Below, one piece after another: positions 35,410-43,289 of a stretch of 64,000 nt of DNA. Origin of the DNA: JANQOH01 sp965214495 (lineage in GTDB: Bacteria > Pseudomonadota > Alphaproteobacteria > UBA7887). Positions within the stretch are counted from its first letter, which is position 1. Every line of letters begins with the position of its first letter. The translations under genes and the position numbers were made by a program. Location: the NCBI GenBank assembly GCA_965214495.1, contig OZ243958.1:62001-126000 (forward strand), given 5' to 3'. The notes under the pieces are model-generated. The model had not been told where the DNA came from, did no database searches, and was given only the letters and a program-made list of their open reading frames with translations.

Positions 35410-35539
35410 CGCGGCGCGCCCCCATCCGCCAGGACGCGCACCACGTGCCCCGACCGAACCGCGTGCTTCGCGAAACCCGCCATGAGTTCCTCTGTGCCGC
35501 CTGGTCGCGGAAAAAGGCTTGAGTAGAAACAGTAATCAC
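35410..35539 (-). pseudogene. Glycosyltransferase N-terminal relic
   Basis: From GTG 35539 the minus strand reads VITVSTQAFF. After a one-base shift in a T-rich run it continues PRPGGTEELMAGFAKHAVRS and GHVVRVLADGG. The intact glycosyltransferase at 43949 begins MIIISSQTFPPRLGG, then IEELMAGLADHV and GHLVRVLADGG, so this is a degraded copy of the same N-terminus. Similarity stops at about 35410, with no trace of the remaining 320 residues. The rest of the 35278-35738 gap contains only an 8-bp inverted repeat (GGATTGGA at 35564, TCCAATCC at 35591). Confidence 0.7.
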
Positions 35540-35738
35540 TGGAACCGCTTGTCCCCGATCGTTGGATTGGAGAGATGGGGACGTCTTCAGTCCAATCCCT
35601 ACCCACAACGGACGCGGATCGCGCCGCAACCGAGGCGTCGGATGCGGGAGCGAGCACGGAGCCTTGCGAAATTCCGACAGCGGCCCCGACGCCGCGCCCG
35701 TTACACCGTGGTGCCTCTGCCTTCCCCGATCTCTGCCG

Positions 35739-36935
35739 TCACCGCCGATGGGTGATGCCGCGGACCGATTTCGGCGGATGGGCGGCGAGCGCGGCCTCGT
35801 TCGGCGCGCAGCCCCAGCCGGGCGTGTCGGGCACGACGATGTGGCCATCCTCGAATTGCGGCACATAGGTGAACAATTCGTCGCGCCAGGGCACCTGATC
35901 GATGTCGATCTCCATGATTCGCAGGTTCGGCACGGCGGCAGCGAAATGCGCATTCATCATCGAGCACAGATGGCCGTAGAAATTGTGCGGGGCGATGTTG
36001 ACCTCGCACGCTTCCGCGCAAGCCGCGATCTTCATCGACTGGGCGACCCCGTTCCACACCGCGTCGATGATCGCCACGTCCATCGCCTGCCGATCGAAGT
36101 ACGGCCTGAACTCGCGCAGGCCGATCAGGGTTTCGCCGCCCGAGATCGGCGTGCGAGATGCGCGACGGACCTCCGCGAGTGCCGCGGGAGCATACGAATC
36201 GATCTCGTACCAGAACAGCTTGTATGGATCGAGCGCATCGACGATCTGCAACAGTCCTTCGGTGCGGAAGTTGAAGTTCAGGTCGAGAAGAATGTCCATG
36301 TCCGGCCCGGCGCCTTCTCGGAACGCCTCGATCTGGGCCTTCAGCGCGTCGATGACCCTGCGTTCGACGTTCAGGTCGGGTTTGCCGCCGGGCATGTTGA
36401 ACCCCGGCGCCCACAGCCGCGGCGTGCCGTCGAACAGGAAGACGTTGGTCTTGAGACCGGTGAACCCGGCGTCGCGCACCTCGCGGCCCTGCGCGCGCAC
36501 GTCATCGAGCGACAGCAACGGCGGCGTGTCGTGCACTTCGGGATTCTGCAGGCGGTAGGTCCCGCAATGCGACCAATAGACGCGCACCCGGTCGCGGATG
36601 GCGCCGCCGAGCAGCTCGTACGCAGGCACGCCGTAATGCTTCCCCTTGACGTCGATCAGCGCGTTCTCGATCGCGCCGATCGCCTGGCCGACCACACCGC
36701 CGGCTGCCGGGCGCGTCGCCGCATAGAGGCGCCAGTAAATGCGCTCGGGCGCCCGCGCGTCCTCGCCGATCGCTTGCGCCGACAGCGATTCGATAGCTGC
36801 GGTTACGCCGGGCGAACCGAATCCCTCCTGATACTCGCTCCAGCCGACCAGCCCGTTATCGGTCGTGATCTTGCAGAACGAGAAATTGCGCCAGCCCGCA
36901 TCGGCGTGCAGGGTTTCGACGGCGGTGATCTTCAT
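35739..36935 (-). CDS. Mandelate racemase/muconate lactonizing enzyme family protein
   Basis: A 398-aa enolase-superfamily enzyme. The capping domain (residues 1 to about 120) includes NFSFCKITTDNGLVGWSEYQ. The barrel has GLKTNVFLF with the catalytic Lys region, metal ligands in DILLDLNFNF (Asp), FWYEIDSY (Glu) and ISGGETLIG (Glu), and a late NIAPHNFYGHL His. Such enzymes abstract an alpha-proton of a carboxylate, and sugar-acid dehydration is most common. I start at ATG 36935, giving the canonical MKITAVETLHAD. It is in a unit with the aminotransferase 25 nt upstream. Confidence 0.88.
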   Translation of the reverse strand: MKITAVETLHADAGWRNFSFCKITTDNGLVGWSEYQEGFGSPGVTAAIESLSAQAIGEDARAPERIYWRLYAATRPAAGGVVGQAIGAIENALIDVKGKHYGVPAYELLGGAIRDRVRVYWSHCGTYRLQNPEVHDTPPLLSLDDVRAQGREVRDAGFTGLKTNVFLFDGTPRLWAPGFNMPGGKPDLNVERRVIDALKAQIEAFREGAGPDMDILLDLNFNFRTEGLLQIVDALDPYKLFWYEIDSYAPAALAEVRRASRTPISGGETLIGLREFRPYFDRQAMDVAIIDAVWNGVAQSMKIAACAEACEVNIAPHNFYGHLCSMMNAHFAAAVPNLRIMEIDIDQVPWRDELFTYVPQFEDGHIVVPDTPGWGCAPNEAALAAHPPKSVRGITHRR

Positions 36936-36960
36936 GGCGGTCTCCGATTCGGTTGCCGGG

Positions 36961-37800
36961 TCAGACGGTCTGCGTCCCGGCCCACGCGAAATAGCGTTCG
37001 CGGGCGCAGGCATGGATCGGCCCCGGTTGCAAATCGCGGTCCTCGACTCGCGTAACCGGCAGCACCTTGCCGAGATTGCCGGTCGAGAACACTTCGTCGG
37101 CGCCGCGCACGTCGTCCCACGAAACCGTGGTTTCGCGCACCTCGACTCCGGCGTCGCGAAGTAGTGCCATGACTCGCCGGCGGGTCACGCCGGCGAGGAA
37201 AGTGCCGTTGGGTGCCGGTGTGATCGCCACGCCGTTCTTCGCGAGCCACAGGTTCGAGGTGCCGAACTCGACCACTGCGCCTGTGCTGTCGCGCATCACC
37301 GCGTTGTCGAAACCGCGGGCGGCGGCGTCCTTCAACGCCAGTGCGGTGTTGGGATACAGGCACGCTGCCTTGGCGCGCGTCGGTGCCATGTCGGGGTCCG
37401 GCCGGCGAAAGGGCGACAGGCAGACGCTGAGACCGCTCGGTTCCGGCATCGCCGCTTCGAACAGGGTCAGTGCGAAGCGCGCCCGGCCCTCCGGCACGAG
37501 AAACCCGTCTTCGGCCCACAGCGCCGGGCGGATGTAAAGGGCGGCATCGCACGGAAAGCGGCGGACGCCGTCGATCGCGAGATCGGTGAGCGCGGTCTCG
37601 CGCAGATCGGTGTCGAGACCCATCGCCGTGGCCGACCGAAGCAGGCGCGCCATGTGGCGGTCGACATCCGGCGCCTGGCGGTCGAACGCGCGCGCGCCGT
37701 CGAACACCGTGGTGCCGTGCATGAACGACTGCGAGAGCGCGCCCTGCAACAGCGGTGCGCCCTCGTGCCATTCGTCATCGACCCAGGTCCACGCGGCCAT
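36961..37800 (-). CDS. Class IV aminotransferase (branched-chain / D-amino acid type)
   Basis: A 279-aa PLP enzyme. The N-terminus MAAWTWVDDEWHEG precedes SFMHGTTVFDGARAF, the usual 'hYGxGvFEGxRaY' block. The PLP Lys lies in RAKAACLYPNTALALKDA (Lys at about residue 152-159). EFGTSNLWLAKNGV and PNGTFLAGVTRRRVMALL form the phosphate-binding and cofactor-binding loops. The family includes IlvE, D-alanine aminotransferase and aminodeoxychorismate lyase. FLAGVTRR followed by STGNLGKVLPV points to IlvE-like use. ATG 37800 avoids an unrelated upstream extension. It is followed by the enolase-superfamily gene. Confidence 0.85.
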   Translation of the reverse strand: MAAWTWVDDEWHEGAPLLQGALSQSFMHGTTVFDGARAFDRQAPDVDRHMARLLRSATAMGLDTDLRETALTDLAIDGVRRFPCDAALYIRPALWAEDGFLVPEGRARFALTLFEAAMPEPSGLSVCLSPFRRPDPDMAPTRAKAACLYPNTALALKDAAARGFDNAVMRDSTGAVVEFGTSNLWLAKNGVAITPAPNGTFLAGVTRRRVMALLRDAGVEVRETTVSWDDVRGADEVFSTGNLGKVLPVTRVEDRDLQPGPIHACARERYFAWAGTQTV

Positions 37801-37850
37801 GCGCCGGCCATAACAGATCGCGTGCCTGCCGACAAACGATGAAGGAAACG

Positions 37851-37893
37851 GCGGCGGGCGGGGGGAGGAACCCGGGGGCAAACCGCCCGCCGC
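37851..37893. repeat. Very GC-rich inverted repeat
   Basis: GCGGCGGGCGG and CCGCCCGCCGC are perfect 11-bp arms around a 21-nt loop, upstream of the aminotransferase gene and downstream of the broken glycosyltransferase on the minus strand. A second pair, GCCGGCCC...GGGCCGGC, follows at about 37902-37951, and GGAACCCGGG occurs in both. It could terminate the glycosyltransferase transcript. No T-run. Confidence 0.5.
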
Positions 37894-38008
37894 TAGAGAG
37901 CGCCGGCCCGGGGACGGAGCGTTGCGTCAGGGGGGGAACCCGGGCCGGCACCGTGAAGATGGATTTCGCCTTTGGCCGTCGAAGGGCGGCGCGGGGGACA
38001 TTCCGGGG

Positions 38009-38891
38009 TCATTTTGCGGCGAGAATGCGGCGCCGCACCGTCGCCGCGTTCGCAAGACGCCGATACGCCGCGACATAGCGCCCGATTACGACCGCCTCGG
38101 CGTATTTCGCCGCATAGGCGGCGGAGGCGGTCCGCGCTCGTTTCGCAGCCGCCGCCTCGTTGCCGAGCGCCGAGAGCATCGCCGAAGCCAATGCCTGCGA
38201 ATCGTCCGGCACCACCAGCAGAGCGCTGCCATCGTCGAGTATTTCCAGCGGACCGCTCACCCGCGTGGCGATGATCGGAACCCCGCAAGCCATCGCTTCC
38301 AGGAGCACGATGCCGAACGGTTCGTCGCGCGACGGCAGGACGAACAGGTCGGCGTCGGCGAGGAATGTCGCGACGCGGTCGATCCAGCCGCGAAAGACGA
38401 CCCGATCCGAGATGTCCAGTTCGCCGGCGAGAGCCTCCAGCGTGCTGCGCTCCGGCCCGTCTCCCGCAATTTCCAGCCGGAACTGCGCCCCTTGCGCCGC
38501 CACGGCCGCGGCGGCGGACAGCAGGAGGTCGAACCCCTTCTTGTGCACGAAGCGTCCGAGCGCCTTGACCACGGGACACGCCGTGCGGCGTCGTGGGCGC
38601 GGCACCGCCGAGCGCGCTGGCGCGAGACAGGTGGGTGTGCGCGATGTCGGGCGAGAATCGCCGGAGCGCCCGTCCGATGGCGCGGCGGCACAGTGGATCC
38701 CATGTGCCGCCGCATCGTACGCGAACGCGCTCGATCCGGGGTCGCGCCGCAAGCCTGTCAAGCGACTCGCTCTGCCGACGTCCGACCGCGAGCACCGAAT
38801 GCCCGCGCAGCGCGAGCGCTTCGCATAGATCCATGAACATGCGCTCGCCGCCGCCGAAGTCGCGGGCGAGCATGATCTGGGCGATGCGCAT
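38009..38891 (-). pseudogene. Group 1 glycosyltransferase with internal deletion and frameshift
   Basis: From ATG 38891 the minus strand encodes a good GT4 N-terminus: MRIAQIMLARDFGGGERMFM, DLCEALALRGHSVLAV and FSPDIAHTHLSRASALGG. Then the frame degenerates near 38590. The C-terminal GT-B domain continues in another frame: VVKALGRFVHKKGFDLLLSA, EIAGDGPERSTLE, and the nucleotide-sugar loop SRDEPFGIVLLEAMACGVPI, ending at 38009. The total coding span is about 295 codons instead of the usual 370. The linker between the two Rossmann domains (about 80 residues) is missing, and the span is not a multiple of three. It is not expected to be active. Confidence 0.78.
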
Positions 38892-38944
38892 CCGGCACCC
38901 CGTCCGAGCGCCCGCCGCTGGCGCTCCCGACACGGGCCTGTATC

Positions 38945-39649
38945 ATGCCCGCCGCGCCGCCTCCAGATTTCCGCACCGCCATGGCCCGCTCCCCGCGTCC
39001 GCGCGACGCCGCGACCCTGATCCTCGTCCGCCGCGCCGGCGGCGAGCCTGAAGTGCTGCTGGGCCAACGTCACGGTGGCCACGCCTTCATGCCCAATCGC
39101 TACGTTTTCCCCGGTGGGCGAGTCGATCCGGGAGATCATCGCGTCGCCAGCGCGACGCCCCTGCGCGCGGACGTGCGAGAACGTCTCGAGCGTGCGGCCA
39201 CGCCTGTTCGGGCGCACGCGCTCGGCGTCGCGGCGATTCGCGAGACCTTCGAGGAAACCGGGCTGATGATCGGTGCTCCGTCGTCCAGCGCCGCGGCGCG
39301 CGGCGAGGCCTGGGACCGGTTCGCCGCCGAGGGACTGGGGCCCGCGCTCGGCGCACTCGACTACCTCTATCGCGCAGTGACTCCGCCCGGCCGCCCGCGC
39401 CGCTTCAACGCGCGCTTCTTCCTCGCCGCCGCCGAAGCCGCGCGTGGCACGCTGACAGGCAACGGCGAGCTGGGCGACCTGCACTGGGTCGGTCTCGACG
39501 AAGCGCTCGGCTTGCCGCTGCCCAACGTCACGCAGCTCGTGCTCAAGCTGGTTGCCGGCCATCTCGCTGACCCGCCGCCGCCGGGCGTCCGGCGTCCGGT
39601 GCCGCGCTTTCGCACAGTCCACGGCCGCTTCGTCTTCGACAGTGAGTGA
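38945..39649 (+). CDS. Nudix hydrolase (NUDT18/19-like)
   Basis: A 234-aa Nudix protein. Its start MARSPRPRDAATLILVRRAG is followed by VLLGQRHGGHAFMPNRYVFP and GGRVDPGD. A 30-residue insert then leads into the catalytic helix GVAAIRETFEETGL, matching REUxEExGU with the metal-binding glutamates. The split between GGRVDPGD and the helix is typical of the CoA/NUDT19 branch rather than MutT. The first ATG (38945) or the one at 38981 could be used. Its last 60 codons and the DNA beyond them are repeated at 40723 and 42837, so it is the intact head of a duplicated segment. Confidence 0.85.
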   Translation: MPAAPPPDFRTAMARSPRPRDAATLILVRRAGGEPEVLLGQRHGGHAFMPNRYVFPGGRVDPGDHRVASATPLRADVRERLERAATPVRAHALGVAAIRETFEETGLMIGAPSSSAAARGEAWDRFAAEGLGPALGALDYLYRAVTPPGRPRRFNARFFLAAAEAARGTLTGNGELGDLHWVGLDEALGLPLPNVTQLVLKLVAGHLADPPPPGVRRPVPRFRTVHGRFVFDSE

Positions 39650-40625
39650 ACCTTCCGATTCCAGCGGTTGCGGCCAGGGGCCGGGAGGCGCCCTGTTCGA
39701 CTATCGGACGAACCAGGTCAGCGCCCCGCGCACGCGGACGCCCCCGAACGGAAACAACCAGCTCACGGCAGCGTGACCCGGACCGGCGCCGGAGTGATGT
39801 CGGCTTTGCTCGCGGACCAACGGCGGGCTATTCTCGCGACGTGGCTGTAGCTCGGACAGATGTGACGCTTGGCTGCCTTCCTGCGCGTGCGGCGCTGGAC
39901 ATCGTCCCACTCGCGCTGTGGGGATCGAGGGCGGCCCGATGCTGACGCGGGACGACCTCCGCATGTTTCTTGCGGTCGTGACCGTGCTTCTCGGCATAGG
40001 CGACCTCGGCTTGTTTCTCGACGGAAACAACAAATAGCTGGGCGCGCGCATCGACCGCGTCGAAATCCGTCTGGGCGAACGCGTCGATGGCGCCGAAGCC
40101 CGTCTCGACACACGGATAAATAGTGCCGAGGCTAATCTGGGCGCGCGGATCGATGATGTCGAAGCGCGCCTGGGCGCACGGATCGACGATGTCGAAGCGA
40201 GCCTTGGCGCGCAGATCGACGACGTCAAAGCGAGCCTTGGCGCGCAGATCGATCGCCTTGAGGAAGGACAGAGCGAAATCCGGGAGCGTATGGCGCGGTT
40301 GGAAGGCGAACTTGGTGCCGTGCTCGCCTTTGCCGATCGCGGAGCGGTGGTTCCCGGGCCGGAGTCCGCGCCTTAGACGAATCCGCCTCCGTGCACGTAT
40401 CGCTTTGCGACGACGCCCCTTCGGCGCCGCACGGTCCGGCGACGACGGGTGCTCGATTCGTCACTATTCCGGCAATGCCCCGTCGTCTGGCGCACCGTGT
40501 CGGGCGATCCGGGTTCTTCGCCGCAAGAACGGCTCGGTCGCCGGGCGAATGATCCCCGTATTTCTTTTCGTACCGTCAAAACGGTCAGTCAAGACGATAT
40601 CATTCCCATGATTATTGTTCCCTCG
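39472..40625 (+). repeat. Long direct repeat, copy A (about 1.15 kb)
   Basis: This segment matches 42837-43966 almost throughout by eye, with scattered substitutions and small indels. It covers the Nudix 3' end, a 290-nt spacer, a coiled-coil gene, a 230-nt spacer and the first codons of a glycosyltransferase. Both copies share the leader ACGGTCAGTCAAGA and CATTCCCATGATTATT. Copy A breaks off after ATGATTATTGTTCCCTCGC, where a serine-hydrolase fragment begins. Confidence 0.85.
39939..40376 (+). pseudogene. Membrane-anchored coiled-coil protein, nonsense copy
   Basis: This is a copy of the gene at 43290. It reads MLTRDDLRMFLAVVTVLLGI and DLGLFLDGNNK and then meets TAG at 40035-40037 (codon 33), where the other copy has CGG. 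The frame afterwards stays open for 112 codons and still encodes coiled-coil repeats (ARIDDVEARLG, ASLGAQIDDVK) and the tail RMARLEGELGAVLAFADRG, ending at 40374-40376. So one nonsense mutation inactivates an otherwise intact frame. Suppression or reinitiation cannot be excluded but is not suggested by the sequence. Confidence 0.75.
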
Positions 40626-40633
40626 CCGGCCTT

Positions 40634-40722
40634 GCACGCTTCGCGGAAATGCTGTGCCGCGACGGCGTTCTCGACGGCGCGCGTCTGTTGGGGCCGCGCA
40701 CCGTGCGCTTCATGACCCGTAA
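40634..40722 (+). pseudogene. Serine hydrolase (beta-lactamase family) C-terminal fragment
   Basis: The plus strand reads ARFAEMLCRDGVLDGARLLG and PRTVRFMTRN. The intact gene at 45144 has ARFAEMLRGGGVLDRTRLLG and PRTVRFMTRN at the same spacing. The fragment is joined on the left to the first codons of a glycosyltransferase copy and on the right directly to a Nudix fragment, with short shared sequence (CATGACCCGTAA) at the right junction. It is a recombination remnant. Confidence 0.75.
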
Positions 40723-40830
40723 CCTGGTTGCCGGCCATCTCGCCGACCCGCCGCCACCTGGTGTCCGGCATCCGGTGCCGCGCTTTCGCACCGTTCACGG
40801 CCGTTTCGTCTTCGACAGTGAACGAACCGG
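40723..40830 (+). pseudogene. Nudix C-terminal fragment (second copy)
   Basis: In frame with the preceding serine-hydrolase fragment it encodes LVAGHLADPPPPGVRHPVPR and FRTVHGRFVFDSE, identical but for one residue to the end of the Nudix protein at 38945. The stop codon TGA of the original is CGA here, so the frame reads on for about 17 codons (RTGVRAVKRAMLMDRETG). No start or ribosome site belongs to it. Confidence 0.75.
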
Positions 40831-41401
40831 CGTGCGTGCGGTGAAACGTGCCATGCTCATGGATCGGGAGACCGGGTGATGTCCCGGTTTCGGACCCGCC
40901 CGTTCTCGACGGGACGTCGATCGGCACGAAGGTCCGTTCGCGATCCTGGCGCCACGCCCGCCGTCGCCGGCAGGGCTTCGTATCCGGAACCTGCGCCATG
41001 AGCGCCGCCCCCGACGGTTGGCGAGACATCGACCGCCTTGTTCGACAGTCTGAATCCGCGACATCAGGCTGGCCTTGATGGCCACGCGGGCGGCTTTGGC
41101 GTGCCGGCGCATCATACCCGCGCCTTCCACCCGGTGCGCGGCCTTCGGCGTGTCGAACGCAACGCTCAGGCCGGGAGTGCCGCGGGCGAGGCGTCGACAC
41201 GATAGCGCGGTGTCCGGCTCGCCAGCGGACTACAGAAGCCCGCACTGCGGCGGAACGAGTGTCACCGTGGCTTGAATGCATGTCAGCGCTCGTCCTGAGT
41301 GCCGGCGGCACCGGTGCCGGTTACCGCTCCCGCGCCGGCAGGGCGAAGCGACACCCCGACAGCGAGGCTCTCGTGCGCCGGCACCCGCCAGAGTGCCAGC
41401 G
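40831..41401. other. Stretch without a recognisable gene
   Basis: About 570 nt between the Nudix fragment and the ankyrin gene. Several short frames are open on both strands, but none has a plausible start and family motif. It does not match the flanking duplicated units by eye. It may be decayed coding sequence that entered with the ankyrin gene. Confidence 0.45.
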
Positions 41402-42187
41402 TCAGCGTCGCTCGTGCGCCTCGTCAAGCCTCCGATAAACGTCCGTTCCCTTCAAGGCCGCGTTATCCTTTGCGAAATCCCGCGGAATCCTGCCGTCGTC
41501 ATCCCGCGCGTTCGCGTCAGCCCCTGCATCCAGCAACGCCGTCACTACGGAAGCGGTTTCGCTGTGCGCCGCTGCCCAATGAAGGGGCGTCAATCCACCT
41601 TTGCCTGGCGCCTCCAGGTTCGCCCCGGCATCCAGCAACGCCATCACCACCGAAAGCGACCTGTTGAACCCCGCCGCCATATGCAGAGGTGTCCATCCGT
41701 CCGGATTCCGCGCCTCCAGATCAGCGCCGGCCTCCGCCAGTGCGGTCACTACGGAAGCGGTTTCGCTGACCGTCGCCGCGAGATGCAGAGGCGTCTCTCC
41801 GTGTTTACTCCGCGCCTCCAGGTCGGCGCCGGCATCCGCAAGCGCGGCGACCACCGAAGCGGCCTCGCTATGTATCGCCGCCCAATGCAGGGGTGTCCCT
41901 CCGCGTGTATCCTGCGCCTCCAGATCGGCCCCGGCATCCAGCAACGCCGTCACTACCGAAGGGGTTTTGCTGCCCGCCGCCGCCAGATGCAGGGGTGTCT
42001 CTCCGAGTTCGCCCCGCGCCTCCAGGTCAGCCCCGACCGACAGGCAATGCAGAACGTCCGCGGTTTCGGCATACAGAAAGAATGGCCCCGTGTTCCAGCC
42101 GGTGCACGAATCCTGTGCCGTCGGGGCGTGAGCGGGCATAAGCCACACGGCGCTACATATGCAAACCGTCATCGAGAATCTCGGCAT
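41402..42187 (-). CDS. Secreted ankyrin-repeat protein
   Basis: A 261-aa protein with an N-terminal export signal (MPRFSMTVCICSAVWLMPAH, cleavage near AHA-PTAQ). About six ankyrin repeats follow from residue 40 to 245. Each carries the consensus G-x-TPLHxAA and then VVxALLDAGADLEA (for example GETPLHLAAAGSKTPSVVTA and GGTPLHWAAIHSEAASVVAA). The last repeat ends DANARDDDGRIPRDFAKDNA. Ankyrin repeats mediate protein binding, and exported ones are often enriched in host-associated bacteria. Partners are unknown. It lies inside the duplicated region, on the opposite strand to the shuffled genes. Repeat-to-repeat DNA similarity suggests recent internal expansion. Confidence 0.88.
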   Translation of the reverse strand: MPRFSMTVCICSAVWLMPAHAPTAQDSCTGWNTGPFFLYAETADVLHCLSVGADLEARGELGETPLHLAAAGSKTPSVVTALLDAGADLEAQDTRGGTPLHWAAIHSEAASVVAALADAGADLEARSKHGETPLHLAATVSETASVVTALAEAGADLEARNPDGWTPLHMAAGFNRSLSVVMALLDAGANLEAPGKGGLTPLHWAAAHSETASVVTALLDAGADANARDDDGRIPRDFAKDNAALKGTDVYRRLDEAHERR

Positions 42188-42388
42188 CGCCGCCTCCTCC
42201 GGCTTACCGCTCCGCTTGACTATGATACATCAACGCTGCCGGTGTCGTGCAACCTGCGTGCACGGCAGCGGAAAGGGTATTTGATCGGGTTTCACCGGCG
42301 CGAAACCCCGAATCCCGCCGGCGTCCCGGCCTATCCGACCGGGCGTCGGTCGGCCCGATGGTCCGCTTGGCCGGTCCGGCTCATGATG

Positions 42389-42500
42389 AAGAAGGACGCG
42401 GCGAGTTCGCGTGTGCGGAGCACAGGTGGAAGGCGAACCCGGCGCCATACTCATCCTTGCCGAGTGGGGCGTGGCGGCCCCGAAACCGGAATCCGCATTG
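42389..42500 (+). pseudogene. Coiled-coil protein C-terminal relic (third copy)
   Basis: Nucleotides here align with the last 110 nt of the coiled-coil genes at 39939 and 43290: GAAGAAGGAC against GAGGAAGGAC, GGAAGGCGAACCCGGCGCC against GGAAGGCGAACTCGGCGCC, and CCGGAATCCGC in both. The translation EGEPGAILILAEWGVAAPKP corresponds to EGELGAVLAFADRGAVVPGP. A one-base deletion precedes it. It is more diverged than copies A and B, implying an older duplication. Confidence 0.55.
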
Positions 42501-42570
42501 CAGCCCACGCCACGAGTGCACACCGGATACTCGTTTGGGCGCGGTGCATGACGAATATGCCGTTCGAGCT

Positions 42571-42832
42571 CCGTTTGACCGCGCCCGATCGGCCCGTAAA
42601 CCCGCCTGAACGACGGGCGGAGCACATGAAAGTCGCGCTACGTCGGTGCCGGCAAGTTGCCGGGCGCGGCGACGCTCGTCGCACGACGCGGTGAGGTCGT
42701 CCACCAAGCATGGATCGGCCGGCGCGATGTCGAGGCAGGCGAGCCGTGGACTCCCGACACCCTCCTGCGCATCTACTCGATGATCAGGCCGGTCACCACT
42801 GTCGGGTTGATGATGCTGTTCGAGGAAAGGCG
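42571..42832 (+). pseudogene. Serine hydrolase N-terminal fragment
   Basis: This repeats the start region of the gene at 45144, including its upstream DNA (GACCGGCCCGTAAAC-like) and ribosome site. It has lost about 65 nt after ATGAAAGTCGC. The frame then gives GAATLVARRGEVVHQAWIG, ...EPWTPDTLLRIYSMIRPVTT and VGLMMLFEE. The catalytic SMTK of the parent is SMIR here, so the active-site lysine is gone. At about 42832 it runs straight into Nudix sequence. Confidence 0.75.
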
Positions 42833-42836
42833 AACC

Positions 42837-42999
42837 GGGCGACCTGCACCGGATCGGTCTCGACGAAGCGCTCGGCTTTCCGCTACCCAACGTCACGCAG
42901 CTCGTGCTCAAGCTGGTTGCCGGCCATCTCGCCGACCCGCCGCCACCCGGTGCCGCGCTTTCGCACTGTTCACGGCCGTCTCGTCTTCGACAGCGAGTG
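42837..42999 (+). pseudogene. Nudix C-terminal fragment (third copy)
   Basis: It encodes DLHRIGLDEALGFPLPNVTQ, LVLKLVAGHLADPPPPG and then shifts frame. A short deletion removed the GVRRPV codons found in the intact Nudix gene. The remaining DNA (GCCGCGCTTTCGCAC to GACAGCGAGTGA) still matches. It marks the left end of repeat copy B. Confidence 0.75.
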
Positions 43000-43289
43000 A
43001 ACCTTCCGATTCCAGCGGTTGCGGCCAGAGGCCGGGAAGCACCCTCTTCGACTATCGGACGAACCGGGTCAGGGCCCCACACACGCAGACGCTTCCGAAC
43101 GAAAACAACCGGCTCACGGCAGCGTGAACCGGACCGGCGCCGAAGCGATTTCCGCTTTGCTTACGGACCGACGGTAGGCTACTCTCGCGACGTGGCTGTG
43201 GCTCGGATAGATGTGACGCTTGGCTGCCTTCCTGCGCTTGCGGCGTTGGACACCGTCTCGCTCGCGCCGTGGGGATCGAGGACGGTCCG

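Noticed and set aside
40831..41401. Possible decayed transposase on the minus strand (MMRRHAKAARVAIKASLMSR)
   Set aside because: No DDE or helix-turn-helix signature and no terminal inverted repeats. The resemblance was too weak to report.
41402..42187. Ankyrin-gene internal repeats as a CRISPR-like or VNTR element
   Set aside because: The periodicity is that of about 33-residue ankyrin units in an open, signal-peptide-bearing frame, so coding explains it.
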